Shown here one piece after another: positions 9,188-17,841 of a stretch of 64,000 bases of DNA (position 1 is its first letter; the number at the start of each line of letters is the position of its first letter). The notes beneath the pieces were generated by a model. The model made no database searches. It was given only the letters and a program-made list of their open reading frames with translations, and had not been told where the DNA came from. The position numbers and the translations under genes were made by a program. This DNA comes from CAZYHS01 sp964647545 (GTDB taxonomy: Bacteria; UBA10199; GCA-002796325; 1-14-0-20-49-13): the NCBI GenBank assembly GCA_964647545.1, contig CAZYHS010000001.1, positions 1 through 64,000 on the forward strand, written 5' to 3'.

Positions 9188-10585
9188 TTACAAAAGTTCC
9201 AATAGCTTTTGGTGAATATTGTCGAACCCACCGTTAGACATTACAAGAACGACATCTCCGCTCTTTGCATTTTGCGCGACGAACTTTGAAATTTCTTCTG
9301 CGTTTGGAAGGGTTTTTCCCTTGGCGGGGCCGATGGCGTTTATTTCGTCTATGAGCTCGGAGATGTTAAGCCGTTCGTGCTCGGCAAGTTTGTCGGCGCG
9401 ATGAACGTTTGCGACTATGGCTTCGTCGGCGCTAGCCAGCGCGGAGGCAAAATCGTGCTGAAAAATCTTGCGCCGGCTGGTGTTCGAACGCGGCTCGAAA
9501 ATCGCCCATAATTTTGCGTTTGGATATTTCGTGCGCATCGCTTTTATCGTTTCGCAGATAGCGGTCGGATGATGGGCAAAATCGTCTATGACGATGACGC
9601 CGTTCTTTTCGCCTTTGATTTCCTGTCTGCGGACGACCCCTTTAAATTGCGCGAGACTTGCGGCGATTTTTTCGGGGGCAAAGCCAAGTTCGATAAGCAA
9701 GGCAATAACGCCGAGCGTGTTTTGCAAATTGTGCGAGCCGTACATCGGCATTGTGAACGTTATGCCGGAAATCCCCGCAATTTCAAAGCGGGTGCAGTTT
9801 TGGTCGGCTTTCACATTCAACGGATGAACGTCGGCGTCTTTGGAGTTTCCGTAAGTTACGACTTTGCAGACGGCTTTCTCTGCAAGTTTAAGCGTGTTGG
9901 GCGAATCGGCGCATGCAAAAATAACGCCATCTTTTGGTGTGATGGCGACGAGCTTTTCAAACGAGCTCATGACGTGGTTTAGGTCGCGGTAAATATCGGC
10001 GTGGTCAAATTCGACCGGCCCCATGATGACAAAGTGTGGAAGATAGTGCAGAAACTTCGGCCCCTTGTCGAAAAATGCGGTGTCGTATTCGTCGCCTTCG
10101 ACGACAAAGTAGGGCGGTTTGCCGATTCTGGCGCTGATGCCGAAATTCTTGCCGACTCCGCCTATCAGAAAACCGGGGGTTTGACCGAGAGATTCCAGCA
10201 TCCACGCGGCGATGTTTGATGTTGTGGTTTTGCCGTGCGTTCCGCACGCGACTATCGACTTGCGGCCTTTAATGAAAAAATCGGCGACCGCTTGCGGCAT
10301 GGAGAGGTATTTTATGCCGCTTGAAATTGCGGCTTCGGCTTCGGAATTTCCGCGCGAAATAACGTTGCCGATTATTATCAGGTCGGGATTTCCGCCGGCG
10401 GCGAGGTTTTCCGCTTTGTAGCCTTCAAAAACAGTTATTCCGGCCGCCTCAAGTTGCGTCGACATCGGGGGGTAAACATTTTCATCGCTTCCGGTGATCT
10501 TATGTCCGGCCTCTTTTAAAAGAATAGCAAGGCTGCCGACTCCGGTGCCGCAAATTCCAAGTATGTGAATGTGGTTTAGTGCCAT
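9188..10585 (-). CDS. mpl: UDP-N-acetylmuramate--L-alanyl-gamma-D-glutamyl-meso-diaminopimelate ligase
   Basis: Recycles cell-wall tripeptide by joining it to UDP-MurNAc, which implies meso-diaminopimelate peptidoglycan. The 465 residues match the Mpl length. The N-terminus is a Rossmann-like fold (HILGICGTGVGSLA) that differs from MurC. The ATP P-loop ACGTHGKTTTS lies near residues 113-123, followed by EGDEYDTAFFDKGPKF and the Mpl-type VEFDHADIYRD. The C-terminal domain includes DDFAHHPTAI and FEPRSNTSRR. The gene heads an operon with tamB and Omp85. A sigma-70-like promoter sits 12-41 bp upstream of the ATG and there is no Shine-Dalgarno, so the mRNA may be nearly leaderless. Confidence 0.95.
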   Translation of the reverse strand: MALNHIHILGICGTGVGSLAILLKEAGHKITGSDENVYPPMSTQLEAAGITVFEGYKAENLAAGGNPDLIIIGNVISRGNSEAEAAISSGIKYLSMPQAVADFFIKGRKSIVACGTHGKTTTSNIAAWMLESLGQTPGFLIGGVGKNFGISARIGKPPYFVVEGDEYDTAFFDKGPKFLHYLPHFVIMGPVEFDHADIYRDLNHVMSSFEKLVAITPKDGVIFACADSPNTLKLAEKAVCKVVTYGNSKDADVHPLNVKADQNCTRFEIAGISGITFTMPMYGSHNLQNTLGVIALLIELGFAPEKIAASLAQFKGVVRRQEIKGEKNGVIVIDDFAHHPTAICETIKAMRTKYPNAKLWAIFEPRSNTSRRKIFQHDFASALASADEAIVANVHRADKLAEHERLNISELIDEINAIGPAKGKTLPNAEEISKFVAQNAKSGDVVLVMSNGGFDNIHQKLLELL

Positions 10586-10596
10586 AATTTCAAGTG

Positions 10597-10626
10597 GTTA
10601 TAATCATTATTGACCTTCATTGTAAA
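10597..10626 (-). promoter_or_regulatory. Probable sigma-70 promoter of mpl-tamB-Omp85
   Basis: Reading the minus strand, -35 TTTACA (10626-10621) and -10 TATAAC (10602-10597) are separated by 18 bp (17 bp if TTATAA is used). The predicted transcription start is about 5 bases before the mpl ATG at 10585. Confidence 0.6.
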
Positions 10627-10714
10627 CGATTAAAACCTGTAATTTTTTATCTTGATAAAAATATTTCGGCGTGAAAGAAGAGGCGAAAATTGGTTTACAA
10701 AAAAGGAGCTTAAA

Positions 10715-11290
10715 ATGAAGAGAATTGTGTTGGCGGTGGCGTTGATGTTGGTATGTGCTTTCGCAGTTTCGGGGGTTGCAAACGCCGGTCAGTTGGAAAA
10801 CGGCAAGAACGACAGAAAAGGCTTCCTGCTTGGTTTTGGCGTTGGCGGCGGCGGAATGTATATGACAAGTGACGGCAGCAGTGAAACCAAAGGTGCTTTG
10901 ATAACCGATATCAAGATCGGCGCCGGTATCACCGAAGATATTCTTTTGATGTACAACCAGTATGCCGGCTATACAAAGGCCGACGGTGTGAATCTTTACG
11001 TGTTGAATTTCCCTGTCGCGCTGCAGTGGTATTTCTGGAAGGACCTCTATGTTAGACCGGCGGTCGGTCTTTCCTATGCTCACGCATCGACGAATGTCGG
11101 CGGATTAACGATCAGCCAGAATTCAAAGGTTTCGTTTGGTGCGAGCCTGTCAGCCGGTTATGAGTTCAGGTTCGGCAAGTATTTTGCGCTTAGCCCGGAA
11201 GTGACGTATCATTATGACCGCATTCGTTCCGACGCAAGCGGCAATGCCCATGCGTTCGGCGCGGAAGCTTCGTTCGTTTGGTTCTTCTAA
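10715..11290 (+). CDS. Small outer-membrane beta-barrel protein, function unknown
   Basis: A 191-residue protein with a clear signal peptide (MKRIVLAVALML, cleavage after ANA near residue 24). The rest alternates hydrophobic and polar residues in short strands rich in Gly and aromatic residues, and ends in Phe-Phe (EASFVWFF). This fits an 8-stranded outer-membrane barrel of the OmpA/OmpX-like superfamily. AAGGAG at 10702-10707 is 7 bases before the ATG at 10715, so this start is preferred to in-frame codons upstream that lack a signal peptide. It is a single-gene unit closed by a terminator. There are no catalytic motifs; a structural or adhesion role is possible but not shown. Confidence 0.82.
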   Translation: MKRIVLAVALMLVCAFAVSGVANAGQLENGKNDRKGFLLGFGVGGGGMYMTSDGSSETKGALITDIKIGAGITEDILLMYNQYAGYTKADGVNLYVLNFPVALQWYFWKDLYVRPAVGLSYAHASTNVGGLTISQNSKVSFGASLSAGYEFRFGKYFALSPEVTYHYDRIRSDASGNAHAFGAEASFVWFF

Positions 11291-11311
11291 GTTTGATTTG
11301 ATCGCGATTTG

Positions 11312-11347
11312 AGGCCCTGCCCGCGATGATCGGGCGGGGCCTTTTTT
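11312..11347 (+). terminator. Rho-independent terminator after the outer-membrane barrel gene
   Basis: A 12-bp stem (AGGCCCTGCCCG pairing with CGGGCGGGGCCT, one G-U) with a short loop is followed by a run of six T. It lies 22 bp after the barrel-gene stop and 22 bp before the carbonic anhydrase ATG. Confidence 0.85.
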
Positions 11348-11368
11348 CTCTGCAGGAAAGGCATAAAT

Positions 11369-11881
11369 ATGATCGTTAAATTTAAAGAAAATTTACCAAA
11401 GATAAGCAAAAGCGCGTTCGTCCCCGAAAATACGACGATTGCCGGAAATGTCGTCATAGGCGACGATTGCGGGATCTGGTTTGGCGCGGTCATAAGGGGC
11501 GACGATCATGCCGTGCGCATAGGCGACAGGACGAACATTCAGGACAATTCGGTCGTTCATTGTCAGGAAGGGCACGACACAATTATCGGCGACGATTGTA
11601 CGATAGGACACAAGGCGATTATTCACGGTTGCAAGATCGGCAATCGTGTTCTTGTCGGCATGGGGGCGACCATCATGAACGGCGCGGTTATCGACGACGA
11701 TGTGATAATCGGCGCCGGCGCGCTTGTGACCGAAGGGACAAAAATTTCGACCCGCTCACTTGTGGTGGGATTTCCCGCAAAGGTGAAACGCGAACTGACA
11801 GACGCCGAAGTTGCCATCATTCGCAAATCGGCCGACTATTACGTTAAAGTCGCCAAGGAATATAAAAAGAGCCTCGGTTAG
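11369..11881 (+). CDS. Gamma-carbonic anhydrase family (left-handed beta-helix hexapeptide-repeat) protein
   Basis: A 170-residue trimer-forming hexapeptide-repeat protein of the YrdA/PaaY/CaiE type. The repeats run through most of the chain (IAGNVVIGDDCGIWFGAV, IGHKAIIHGCKIG, VIIGAGALV), followed by a C-terminal helix ending KEYKKSLG. Candidate zinc-binding histidines are present in VVHCQEGH and in GHKAIIHG. Members of this group bind zinc, but many have no proven carbonic anhydrase activity, so the reaction is inferred. GGAAAGG precedes the ATG by about 7 bases. The stop is one base from the stop of a small convergent gene. Confidence 0.9.
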   Translation: MIVKFKENLPKISKSAFVPENTTIAGNVVIGDDCGIWFGAVIRGDDHAVRIGDRTNIQDNSVVHCQEGHDTIIGDDCTIGHKAIIHGCKIGNRVLVGMGATIMNGAVIDDDVIIGAGALVTEGTKISTRSLVVGFPAKVKRELTDAEVAIIRKSADYYVKVAKEYKKSLG

Positions 11882-11882
11882 T

Positions 11883-12122
11883 TCAGTTTTTTAAGAAGGT
11901 AAACGGCGAAACGATATCACGCAAAACTTTCGGGATCATGCAAACAGATGGAGAAGTTTTGCAAATTATGTTCAAGACATCTTTTGCGTCCGCTTCCGTG
12001 ACAAAATTGGCAGCGGCGGCGCCGGCTCCAGCCCCCTTTGTGAACAGCTCAGCCGCTATTTCAGGAAGCTTGCATCCTGTAAGCGCTCCGCCAAATAAAC
12101 AGTACAAATCTCCGATTTGCAT
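11883..12122 (-). CDS. Small hypothetical protein (79 residues)
   Basis: I do not recognise this protein. It is 79 residues long, with an Ala/Gly-rich middle (TKGAGAGAAAANFV) and four cysteines (about positions 8, 17, 54 and 61) that could form disulfides or bind metal. It has no clear signal peptide or membrane span. Support for coding is the GGAG at a good distance before ATG 12122, codon choice like its neighbours, and a fit between the carbonic anhydrase stop (one base away) and the AGCS transporter gene. A weaker overlapping open frame on the other strand is less likely. Confidence 0.5.
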   Translation of the reverse strand: MQIGDLYCLFGGALTGCKLPEIAAELFTKGAGAGAAAANFVTEADAKDVLNIICKTSPSVCMIPKVLRDIVSPFTFLKN

Positions 12123-12234
12123 AAATGGTCTCCGTTTGGTTTTGAGAATCTGAGTATTTATCGGCGGGATGCAAATATGGTTGCTATGTTTTTTAGTGCC
12201 TAGGAAACCCGCTAAGAGATGTAAAATTCCCTTA

Positions 12235-13599
12235 TTACACGCCTATTTCAGGCATTTCACATGAATCGGCGTCGAGGTTTTTATTCCAGAGATATTTACG
12301 CGTCTCGTTAACGATTACGCCGTTGAGCGCTATGAGCGAGATCAGGTTTGGAATCGCCATGAGGCCGTTGGCAATGTCGGCAAACGACCAGACCATGGGA
12401 AGCGTTGCGACCGAGCCGAACATGACCGCAAAAACCCACAGAACTCGATAAGGTTTGATCGCTCGGCTGCCGAAAAGATATTCAGCCGCTTTCTCTCCAT
12501 AGTAAGACCATCCGAGTATCGTCGAGAAAACAAAAGTCAAAAGCCCGATGGTCAGCACTATCGGCCCTGCGACAGGGATATCGGCAAAGGCCTTCTTTGT
12601 GAGGGCGGCGCCATTTAGTCCGTTCGCCCATTCGCCCGAGTTCACAACGACAAGTCCAGTCAGCGCGCAAACAACGACCGTGTCCCAAAACGTCCCGGTC
12701 GAAGAGACAAGCGCCTGCCGGATCGGATTTTTGGTTTTTGCCGCGGCCGCCACGATCGGCGCGCTTCCAAGTCCGGATTCGTTTGAGAAAAGTCCGCGCG
12801 CAATGCCGAACCTCATTGCCTCGCGCATTCCGGCGCCGACAAAACCTCCAAGCGCGGCGTGACCGGAGAAGGCGCTGCTTAAAATAAGAGCGATCGAGTC
12901 GGGTATGGTGTGAAGCCTCATAAAGAGAATTATCAGGCATCCTAACACATAGAAAAACGCCATGAACGGAACGAGCGCCTCGCACCATTTTGCGATAGAT
13001 TTAATTCCGCCCAAAATGACAAGAGCCGTCAGGACCGTCAAAATAACTCCGGTAACCCACGGAGAAATTCCGAAGCTTTCGTTCACAAGATGCGAAATCG
13101 AATTTGCCTGCACGGTGTTGCCGATCCCGAAAGCTGCAACCGCTGTCAGCGCAGCAAACACAACTCCGAGCCATTTCATTTTCATGCCGCGTTCGAGAAC
13201 AAACATCGGCCCGCCCGACATCATCCCCTTTGAATTTATCGTGCGGTATTTCACCGACAAAAGAGCTTCGGCATATTTTGTCGAAATGCCGAAAACTCCG
13301 GTGAGCCACATCCAGAAAACCGCACCCGGGCCTCCAAGAGTCACGGCGGTCGCGACTCCCACAATATTGCCGGTGCCGATGGTCGCCGCCAGCGCCGTTG
13401 TGAGGGCCCCGAACTGGCTGACGTCGCCGGCCCCTTCATTTTTGCGAGAGACTGAAAGCTTTATCGCCTGCCAGATGTAACGCTGGATGAACTTCAGGCG
13501 GAGGGTTAAAAAAATGTGCGTGCCGAACAGCAAAACAAGTAAAGGGGGCCCCCAGATAAAATCGCTCATTTTTACAAGAAAAGTCTCAAGTCCATTCAT
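12235..13599 (-). CDS. Sodium:alanine (AGCS) family symporter
   Basis: A 454-residue inner-membrane amino-acid:sodium symporter, about 10-11 transmembrane segments by eye. AGCS signatures are present: the AATIGTGNIVGVATAVTLGGPGAVFWMW region (about residues 71-98), YAEALLSVKYR, and ANSISHLVN with the family glutamine/asparagine-rich helix. GLFSNESGLGSAPIVAAAAKT near 265-285 is the most diagnostic part. The substrate is probably alanine or glycine, with sodium as the coupling ion. It is transcribed alone, divergent from ychF, with 77 bp between the starts. There is no obvious Shine-Dalgarno before ATG 13599. Confidence 0.94.
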   Translation of the reverse strand: MNGLETFLVKMSDFIWGPPLLVLLFGTHIFLTLRLKFIQRYIWQAIKLSVSRKNEGAGDVSQFGALTTALAATIGTGNIVGVATAVTLGGPGAVFWMWLTGVFGISTKYAEALLSVKYRTINSKGMMSGGPMFVLERGMKMKWLGVVFAALTAVAAFGIGNTVQANSISHLVNESFGISPWVTGVILTVLTALVILGGIKSIAKWCEALVPFMAFFYVLGCLIILFMRLHTIPDSIALILSSAFSGHAALGGFVGAGMREAMRFGIARGLFSNESGLGSAPIVAAAAKTKNPIRQALVSSTGTFWDTVVVCALTGLVVVNSGEWANGLNGAALTKKAFADIPVAGPIVLTIGLLTFVFSTILGWSYYGEKAAEYLFGSRAIKPYRVLWVFAVMFGSVATLPMVWSFADIANGLMAIPNLISLIALNGVIVNETRKYLWNKNLDADSCEMPEIGV

Positions 13600-13676
13600 G
13601 AAGGCCCCCGTTTTTCTATTTGTGTGACATAAAAAAAACTTTGCTTCAACGCGAAAGTCGACTAATTGCCATTCGC

Positions 13677-14771
13677 ATGGGATTTAATTGCGGAATCGTA
13701 GGGCTGCCGAACATCGGCAAATCGACCATTTTCAACGCGATTACGAAGGCGCACGTGCCGGCCGAGAACTATCCGTTCTGCACGAAAGAGCACAACGAAG
13801 GTATCGTGCAGGTGCCAGACAAGCGCCTAGCCGACATCGCGGCCATTTTCAAACCCGAGCGAGTTGTGCCGACAACCGTTGAGTTCGTCGATATCGCGGG
13901 ACTCGTGAAAGGGGCTAGCCAAGGCGAAGGTCTTGGCAACAAGTTCCTTGGTTTCATACGCGAGGTCGATGCGATAGCGCACGTCGTCCGCTGTTTTGAA
14001 AACGACAACGTCGTTCACGTGAACGGGAAAGTCAGCCCGATCGAAGACATCGAAACGGTCAACACCGAGCTTATGCTTGCCGATCTGGCGACGGTCGAGA
14101 AGCGTCTCGAAAAAAATGCCGGAGCCGCAAAGACCGGCTTAAAAGATGCCAAGGAGCTGCAACCGGTTTTAGAAAAAGTTAAAGCCGCGCTCGAAGTCGG
14201 CAAAGCCGCCCGAACGCTAAATTTAGCGCCTACCGAGCTTGCAAAGATCGCCGACTTGTCGCTTATTACGCTTAAGCCGGTGATGTTTGTCGCCAACGGA
14301 TGCGATGCCGATTTTATACAACCGTCGGCGCACGTTAAGGCCGTTGAAGAGTTCGCCAAAAAAGATGGCGCCGAGTTCGTGTTGATTTCGGGCTCAACAG
14401 AAGCCGATCTGGTTGACATGTCCGACGAGGAACGCAAAATATTTCTACAGGACATGGGGCTTAACGAGTCGGGCCTTGTGCGCCTCATTCACACCGGCTA
14501 CAAACTTTTAGATCTTGTAACTTTCTTCACGAAAGATGGTCCCGAGGCGAGAGCATGGACCGTCAAAAATGGCAGCACAGCGCCGAACGCTGCCGGTAAA
14601 ATTCACACCGATTTTGAAAAAGGGTTCATTAAGGCAGAGGTCTATTCTTACGACGAATTAATCGCCTCAGGAAGCGAAGCAAAGCTCCATTCATCGGGGA
14701 AAATACGCTCCGAGGGGAAAGATTATAAAGTCCGCGACGGCGACATCATTCATTTCAAATTTAACGTCTGA
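13677..14771 (+). CDS. ychF: Redox-regulated ATPase/GTPase YchF (OLA1 homologue)
   Basis: A 364-residue Obg-family P-loop protein that binds ribosomes and prefers ATP. The P-loop GLPNIGKST is near residues 9-17, the G3 motif is DIAGLVKGAS, and a coiled-coil region covers about 120-190. A C-terminal TGS domain contains TFFTKDGPEARAWTV and IHTDFEKGFIKAEV. The classical NKxD motif is replaced, as in other YchF proteins (here FVANGCDAD). I chose ATG 13677 because MGFNCGIVGLPN is the family N-terminus; the frame extends upstream to 13620 but that part resembles nothing. Ordinary length, with no truncation. Confidence 0.96.
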   Translation: MGFNCGIVGLPNIGKSTIFNAITKAHVPAENYPFCTKEHNEGIVQVPDKRLADIAAIFKPERVVPTTVEFVDIAGLVKGASQGEGLGNKFLGFIREVDAIAHVVRCFENDNVVHVNGKVSPIEDIETVNTELMLADLATVEKRLEKNAGAAKTGLKDAKELQPVLEKVKAALEVGKAARTLNLAPTELAKIADLSLITLKPVMFVANGCDADFIQPSAHVKAVEEFAKKDGAEFVLISGSTEADLVDMSDEERKIFLQDMGLNESGLVRLIHTGYKLLDLVTFFTKDGPEARAWTVKNGSTAPNAAGKIHTDFEKGFIKAEVYSYDELIASGSEAKLHSSGKIRSEGKDYKVRDGDIIHFKFNV

Positions 14772-14867
14772 TTTTTCATAAATTCCTTAACGGCAACTTT
14801 ATGTCATAAGTATATGTTTTTATTGGCGTTATTTTAAGCAACTTTGCCTTATCGGCCAGCCGATAAT

Positions 14868-17228
14868 ATGGGTATGGGTGGACCTGTAAGCAAAAGCCTG
14901 CATGCGACCGATTTTATTGAAAAATACGGTAAGGGCAACCTCGATCAGGACCAGCTGACCGAAGGTTTTCAAAACGACACATTCACGGTCGAGCAGTTCA
15001 AGACCGACTTCAACACTTTAAACGCAAGCGACAAATACGTTGTTTTTGAAACCTATCGACAGGCCGACAACTATGAACTTTTAGCCGCCATGCTCGGGCT
15101 CGACAAAAACATTTTTCCGAAAAGTGATGCATCGCTTTTCAAAAATATAGAAGACTTCTGCGAAAAAATTCATCTGGCAGCATCAGATGACAAGACCGAA
15201 GCCGACATCTGGGAAACCAGACTCATGCTTGCGCAAGGACTGTTCACAATCGACATAATGACCGAAGAACTTCAATCAGACGGAAGAATTTTTAAGAAGA
15301 TGCAGGACCTTCGTGACAATGTCTTTAATTCTTTAAAAGATCTCTACATTTTGACAAAGCATCCCGCGATCGGCAAAAATCTCTACTTTAACACCGACGG
15401 CGACTTGATAATGGAGGTCGGTCTGCGCGAGTTCATGTTCGATCACATGGACGCCGATCCTTACGATAAAGAAGTTGCGGTCGATACCGACGGAGATACG
15501 GTAGCCGACCAGCTTGACTTGGATCCGTCAAACGCAAACGAATGGTCCGGCATGAAAGTCGGTGAAACTCTTCAAACGAAAAGCTGCGATATCGTCAGAA
15601 CAGAAAGCGGTTATGTCATCAAGGTTAAGGTCCATTTGAAACCGGCCGACGACCTGATCGACGAAGAGGCTGTCAAAAAAATGCTGTCGGACCCAAAGCT
15701 ACTCAAAAAGCTCGGCGAAGATATCAACAAATATTTTATTGAACATCGCGGCGATGAAGCGGCCGACTTTGATTTTCAGGTGGAATTCGTAGGCGATGGA
15801 GAGAATGCCCATCAGGAAGTTCTGTTCAGCGACAGCCCCAAACGTTCTGATTCGGAAGTTTGGCGAGCCGCTGCGCTCAACTCGCCGCGAACGATGGTTC
15901 ATGAGCTCTTTCACAAGCTGGGCCAGCCCGATTATTATCATGAAGCGTTAGTTGACAAACGCGTGCGTGACAAAATGACCGCCCCCGGCTCGACGTGCAT
16001 TGCAGCCGATAACATCATGGAAACTGGCGGGAGAGTAACTCAGCGGCAGATGCGCGACATCATAGTAAAAGCCATTCACACAAATCAAGCCGCCGAAAGC
16101 ACCGGCGACGGCAGCGACGAAATAACAGCCGACTTCAACTCGCGCACTTATGAACTTTGGTATGCATATCTAAGCACAGATCCGTCGCTGCAAATGGCGT
16201 TTTCGGCAGATGAATCCGGCAGGCTTTACAATGAAATCAAAGAACAGCTTAAATCCAAACCAGCGGATCCATCGGCCCTAGTATGCGCCGCAAAACTTGC
16301 TTTCATGCTTGGGTTGGAAACTGAACTGCAGGGCTACATAAAAAAACTGGAAAAGCTCAAAAATGCCGACGAATTTTTGTTCGAAATTTTCAATTCGTTT
16401 GGAAATCACTCAAGAGCGGTCAAACCCGAAATCAACGACAGGTTCTTGGAATTTAATAAGACGAGAGCGCTTGGAAATAAGCAAATGGCCGGCATTTACG
16501 GGCGCAAGTTGCTGGAACTAAAAAAATACAATGAGTTTCTGATTTTCATGGATAAGGCCGGTAAAAAATTCAAAAGCCCTGACGAACTCCCCGCATTAAA
16601 AGCGATTGCTAAAGCCGAAAAAACATCGATTGCCGAAACAATAACACATTTGAGAATGGCCGCAAAACATGCCAGCTACTTTGATACAATGGCGATGATC
16701 GAGTATCTGCTCGACAAAGGAGCCGTGAAAGAGGCTGGGACTATAGGCATTCCAAAGACGTCCAAAGAATTCTTTATGCAGGCCCTAATTACAAAAGGCC
16801 TCTACGATGAAGCAATTGAAATTTGCCAAGACTTGATCAGAAAAGATCCGACAGATATCGACAGTATCGCAACCCTTGTCGAGTGTTATCGTAAAAAAGG
16901 TGATTTTGAAGGTATGGCGGCCTCTTTTGAAAAGCTCTTTGCCGTATTCTGGATAATGGAGCACGAGCTTAGGTTGGAACAAAAGGATGAGAAGGCAAGA
17001 GTGTTTGAAAACCTCGCGTTAACAGAGGACGAATGTAAAAAATTGATACCGTTCGTAAAAAAACTTCCCCACAAAATACCGAGCATCGAAAAAAATTACA
17101 TCGGCGGGCGTTACAACAAAGAATGTCTGCTGTATTTGATCAACAAAAGCGGCCGTCCGTTGATAATTCAAAACGCGATCAGGGCAGAGGATTTCTCCAC
17201 GGCTACCGGCGAAATCAAACCCGAGTAA
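14868..17228 (+). CDS. Metzincin-like zinc metallopeptidase with calcium-binding repeat and C-terminal TPR-like region
   Basis: I do not recognise the exact family of this 786-residue protein. A metzincin zinc site HELFHKLGQPD (HExxHxxGxxD, about residues 345-355) is followed 26 residues later by NIM (382-384), a plausible Met-turn. An Asp in the third-ligand place occurs in a few metzincins. Before the catalytic region, DTDGDTVADQLDLDP (from about 206) looks like a thrombospondin type-3 calcium loop. The last 250 residues are helical and TPR-like (GLYDEAIEICQDLIRKDP). No signal peptide or membrane segment is seen, so export would need another route. The start could be TTG 14844, ATG 14868 or ATG 14874; none has a Shine-Dalgarno. 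The 3' end overlaps the convergent nitroreductase gene by 14 bp. Confidence 0.72.
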   Translation: MGMGGPVSKSLHATDFIEKYGKGNLDQDQLTEGFQNDTFTVEQFKTDFNTLNASDKYVVFETYRQADNYELLAAMLGLDKNIFPKSDASLFKNIEDFCEKIHLAASDDKTEADIWETRLMLAQGLFTIDIMTEELQSDGRIFKKMQDLRDNVFNSLKDLYILTKHPAIGKNLYFNTDGDLIMEVGLREFMFDHMDADPYDKEVAVDTDGDTVADQLDLDPSNANEWSGMKVGETLQTKSCDIVRTESGYVIKVKVHLKPADDLIDEEAVKKMLSDPKLLKKLGEDINKYFIEHRGDEAADFDFQVEFVGDGENAHQEVLFSDSPKRSDSEVWRAAALNSPRTMVHELFHKLGQPDYYHEALVDKRVRDKMTAPGSTCIAADNIMETGGRVTQRQMRDIIVKAIHTNQAAESTGDGSDEITADFNSRTYELWYAYLSTDPSLQMAFSADESGRLYNEIKEQLKSKPADPSALVCAAKLAFMLGLETELQGYIKKLEKLKNADEFLFEIFNSFGNHSRAVKPEINDRFLEFNKTRALGNKQMAGIYGRKLLELKKYNEFLIFMDKAGKKFKSPDELPALKAIAKAEKTSIAETITHLRMAAKHASYFDTMAMIEYLLDKGAVKEAGTIGIPKTSKEFFMQALITKGLYDEAIEICQDLIRKDPTDIDSIATLVECYRKKGDFEGMAASFEKLFAVFWIMEHELRLEQKDEKARVFENLALTEDECKKLIPFVKKLPHKIPSIEKNYIGGRYNKECLLYLINKSGRPLIIQNAIRAEDFSTATGEIKPE

Positions 17229-17736
17229 CGATTTCGTCCAGCGCGCGGCGAGGAGGGGCTTTAGGATCTTGTATTGCTGCGTGTCCGACAGGAAGCATAG
17301 CGACCGTTCTCCAACCGTCGGCCGTCTTTAAAATATTTTCCGCTTTACCTTCGTCGAAAGCTCCTATCCAGCAGCTGGCAAGCCCCATGTCGGCAATCGT
17401 GAGCAGCATGTTTTGAATAGCCGCGGCCGTGTCCTGCAGAGCGTAAGTTTCGCTCCCTCTGGAGCCGTATGATTTTTCTATGTGGCGCAGATCTGCGCAG
17501 ACAACGATCAGCACGGGGGCGTCGCAGATGAACGGCTGGTGCCCCGCTTTAACTGCCAAATCCTCTTTTATCTGCTTGTCACGCACGACAAAAAAACGCC
17601 AGCATTGCGTGTTGCCTGCCGACGGGGCCCAGATGCCCGCTTCGAGGATCTTATTGACCTCTTCGTCGGTAACGTTCTTAGCGGCGTCAAATTTTCTTAT
17701 CGAGCGGCGTTCTTTGATGATTTTTGAAAGTTCCAT
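17215..17736 (-). CDS. Nitroreductase-family FMN oxidoreductase
   Basis: A 173-residue flavoprotein of the nitroreductase superfamily, which uses FMN and NAD(P)H to reduce quinones, nitro compounds or related substrates. The N-terminal FMN-binding motif RRSIRKF is at residues 10-16, and APSAGNTQCWRFFVV (about 37-51) and QDTAAAIQNMLL are the other family signatures. GLASCWIGAFDEGKAENILK precedes the C-terminal PVGHA. The physiological substrate cannot be told from sequence. The 3' end overlaps the convergent metallopeptidase gene, and 105 bp separate its start from ldcA. Confidence 0.92.
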   Translation of the reverse strand: MELSKIIKERRSIRKFDAAKNVTDEEVNKILEAGIWAPSAGNTQCWRFFVVRDKQIKEDLAVKAGHQPFICDAPVLIVVCADLRHIEKSYGSRGSETYALQDTAAAIQNMLLTIADMGLASCWIGAFDEGKAENILKTADGWRTVAMLPVGHAAIQDPKAPPRRALDEIVTRV

Positions 17737-17841
17737 ATTGGCTCCATTTTAATTCATTTCGGGTCATTGAGAGCCCTCTTTTGAGGGGGGAAATTATTTG
17801 CCCGCAACGAACTTATAAGATATAGCTTTGTTGTCAACACT

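Noticed and set aside
10607..11083. A 158-codon leftward frame opposite the outer-membrane barrel gene
   Set aside because: The rightward frame has a signal peptide, ribosome site and terminator; the leftward one has none.
14860..14870. A sigma-28 type GCCGATAA box at the metallopeptidase start
   Set aside because: The -35 TAAA at the right distance is missing, and the box overlaps the likely start codon.
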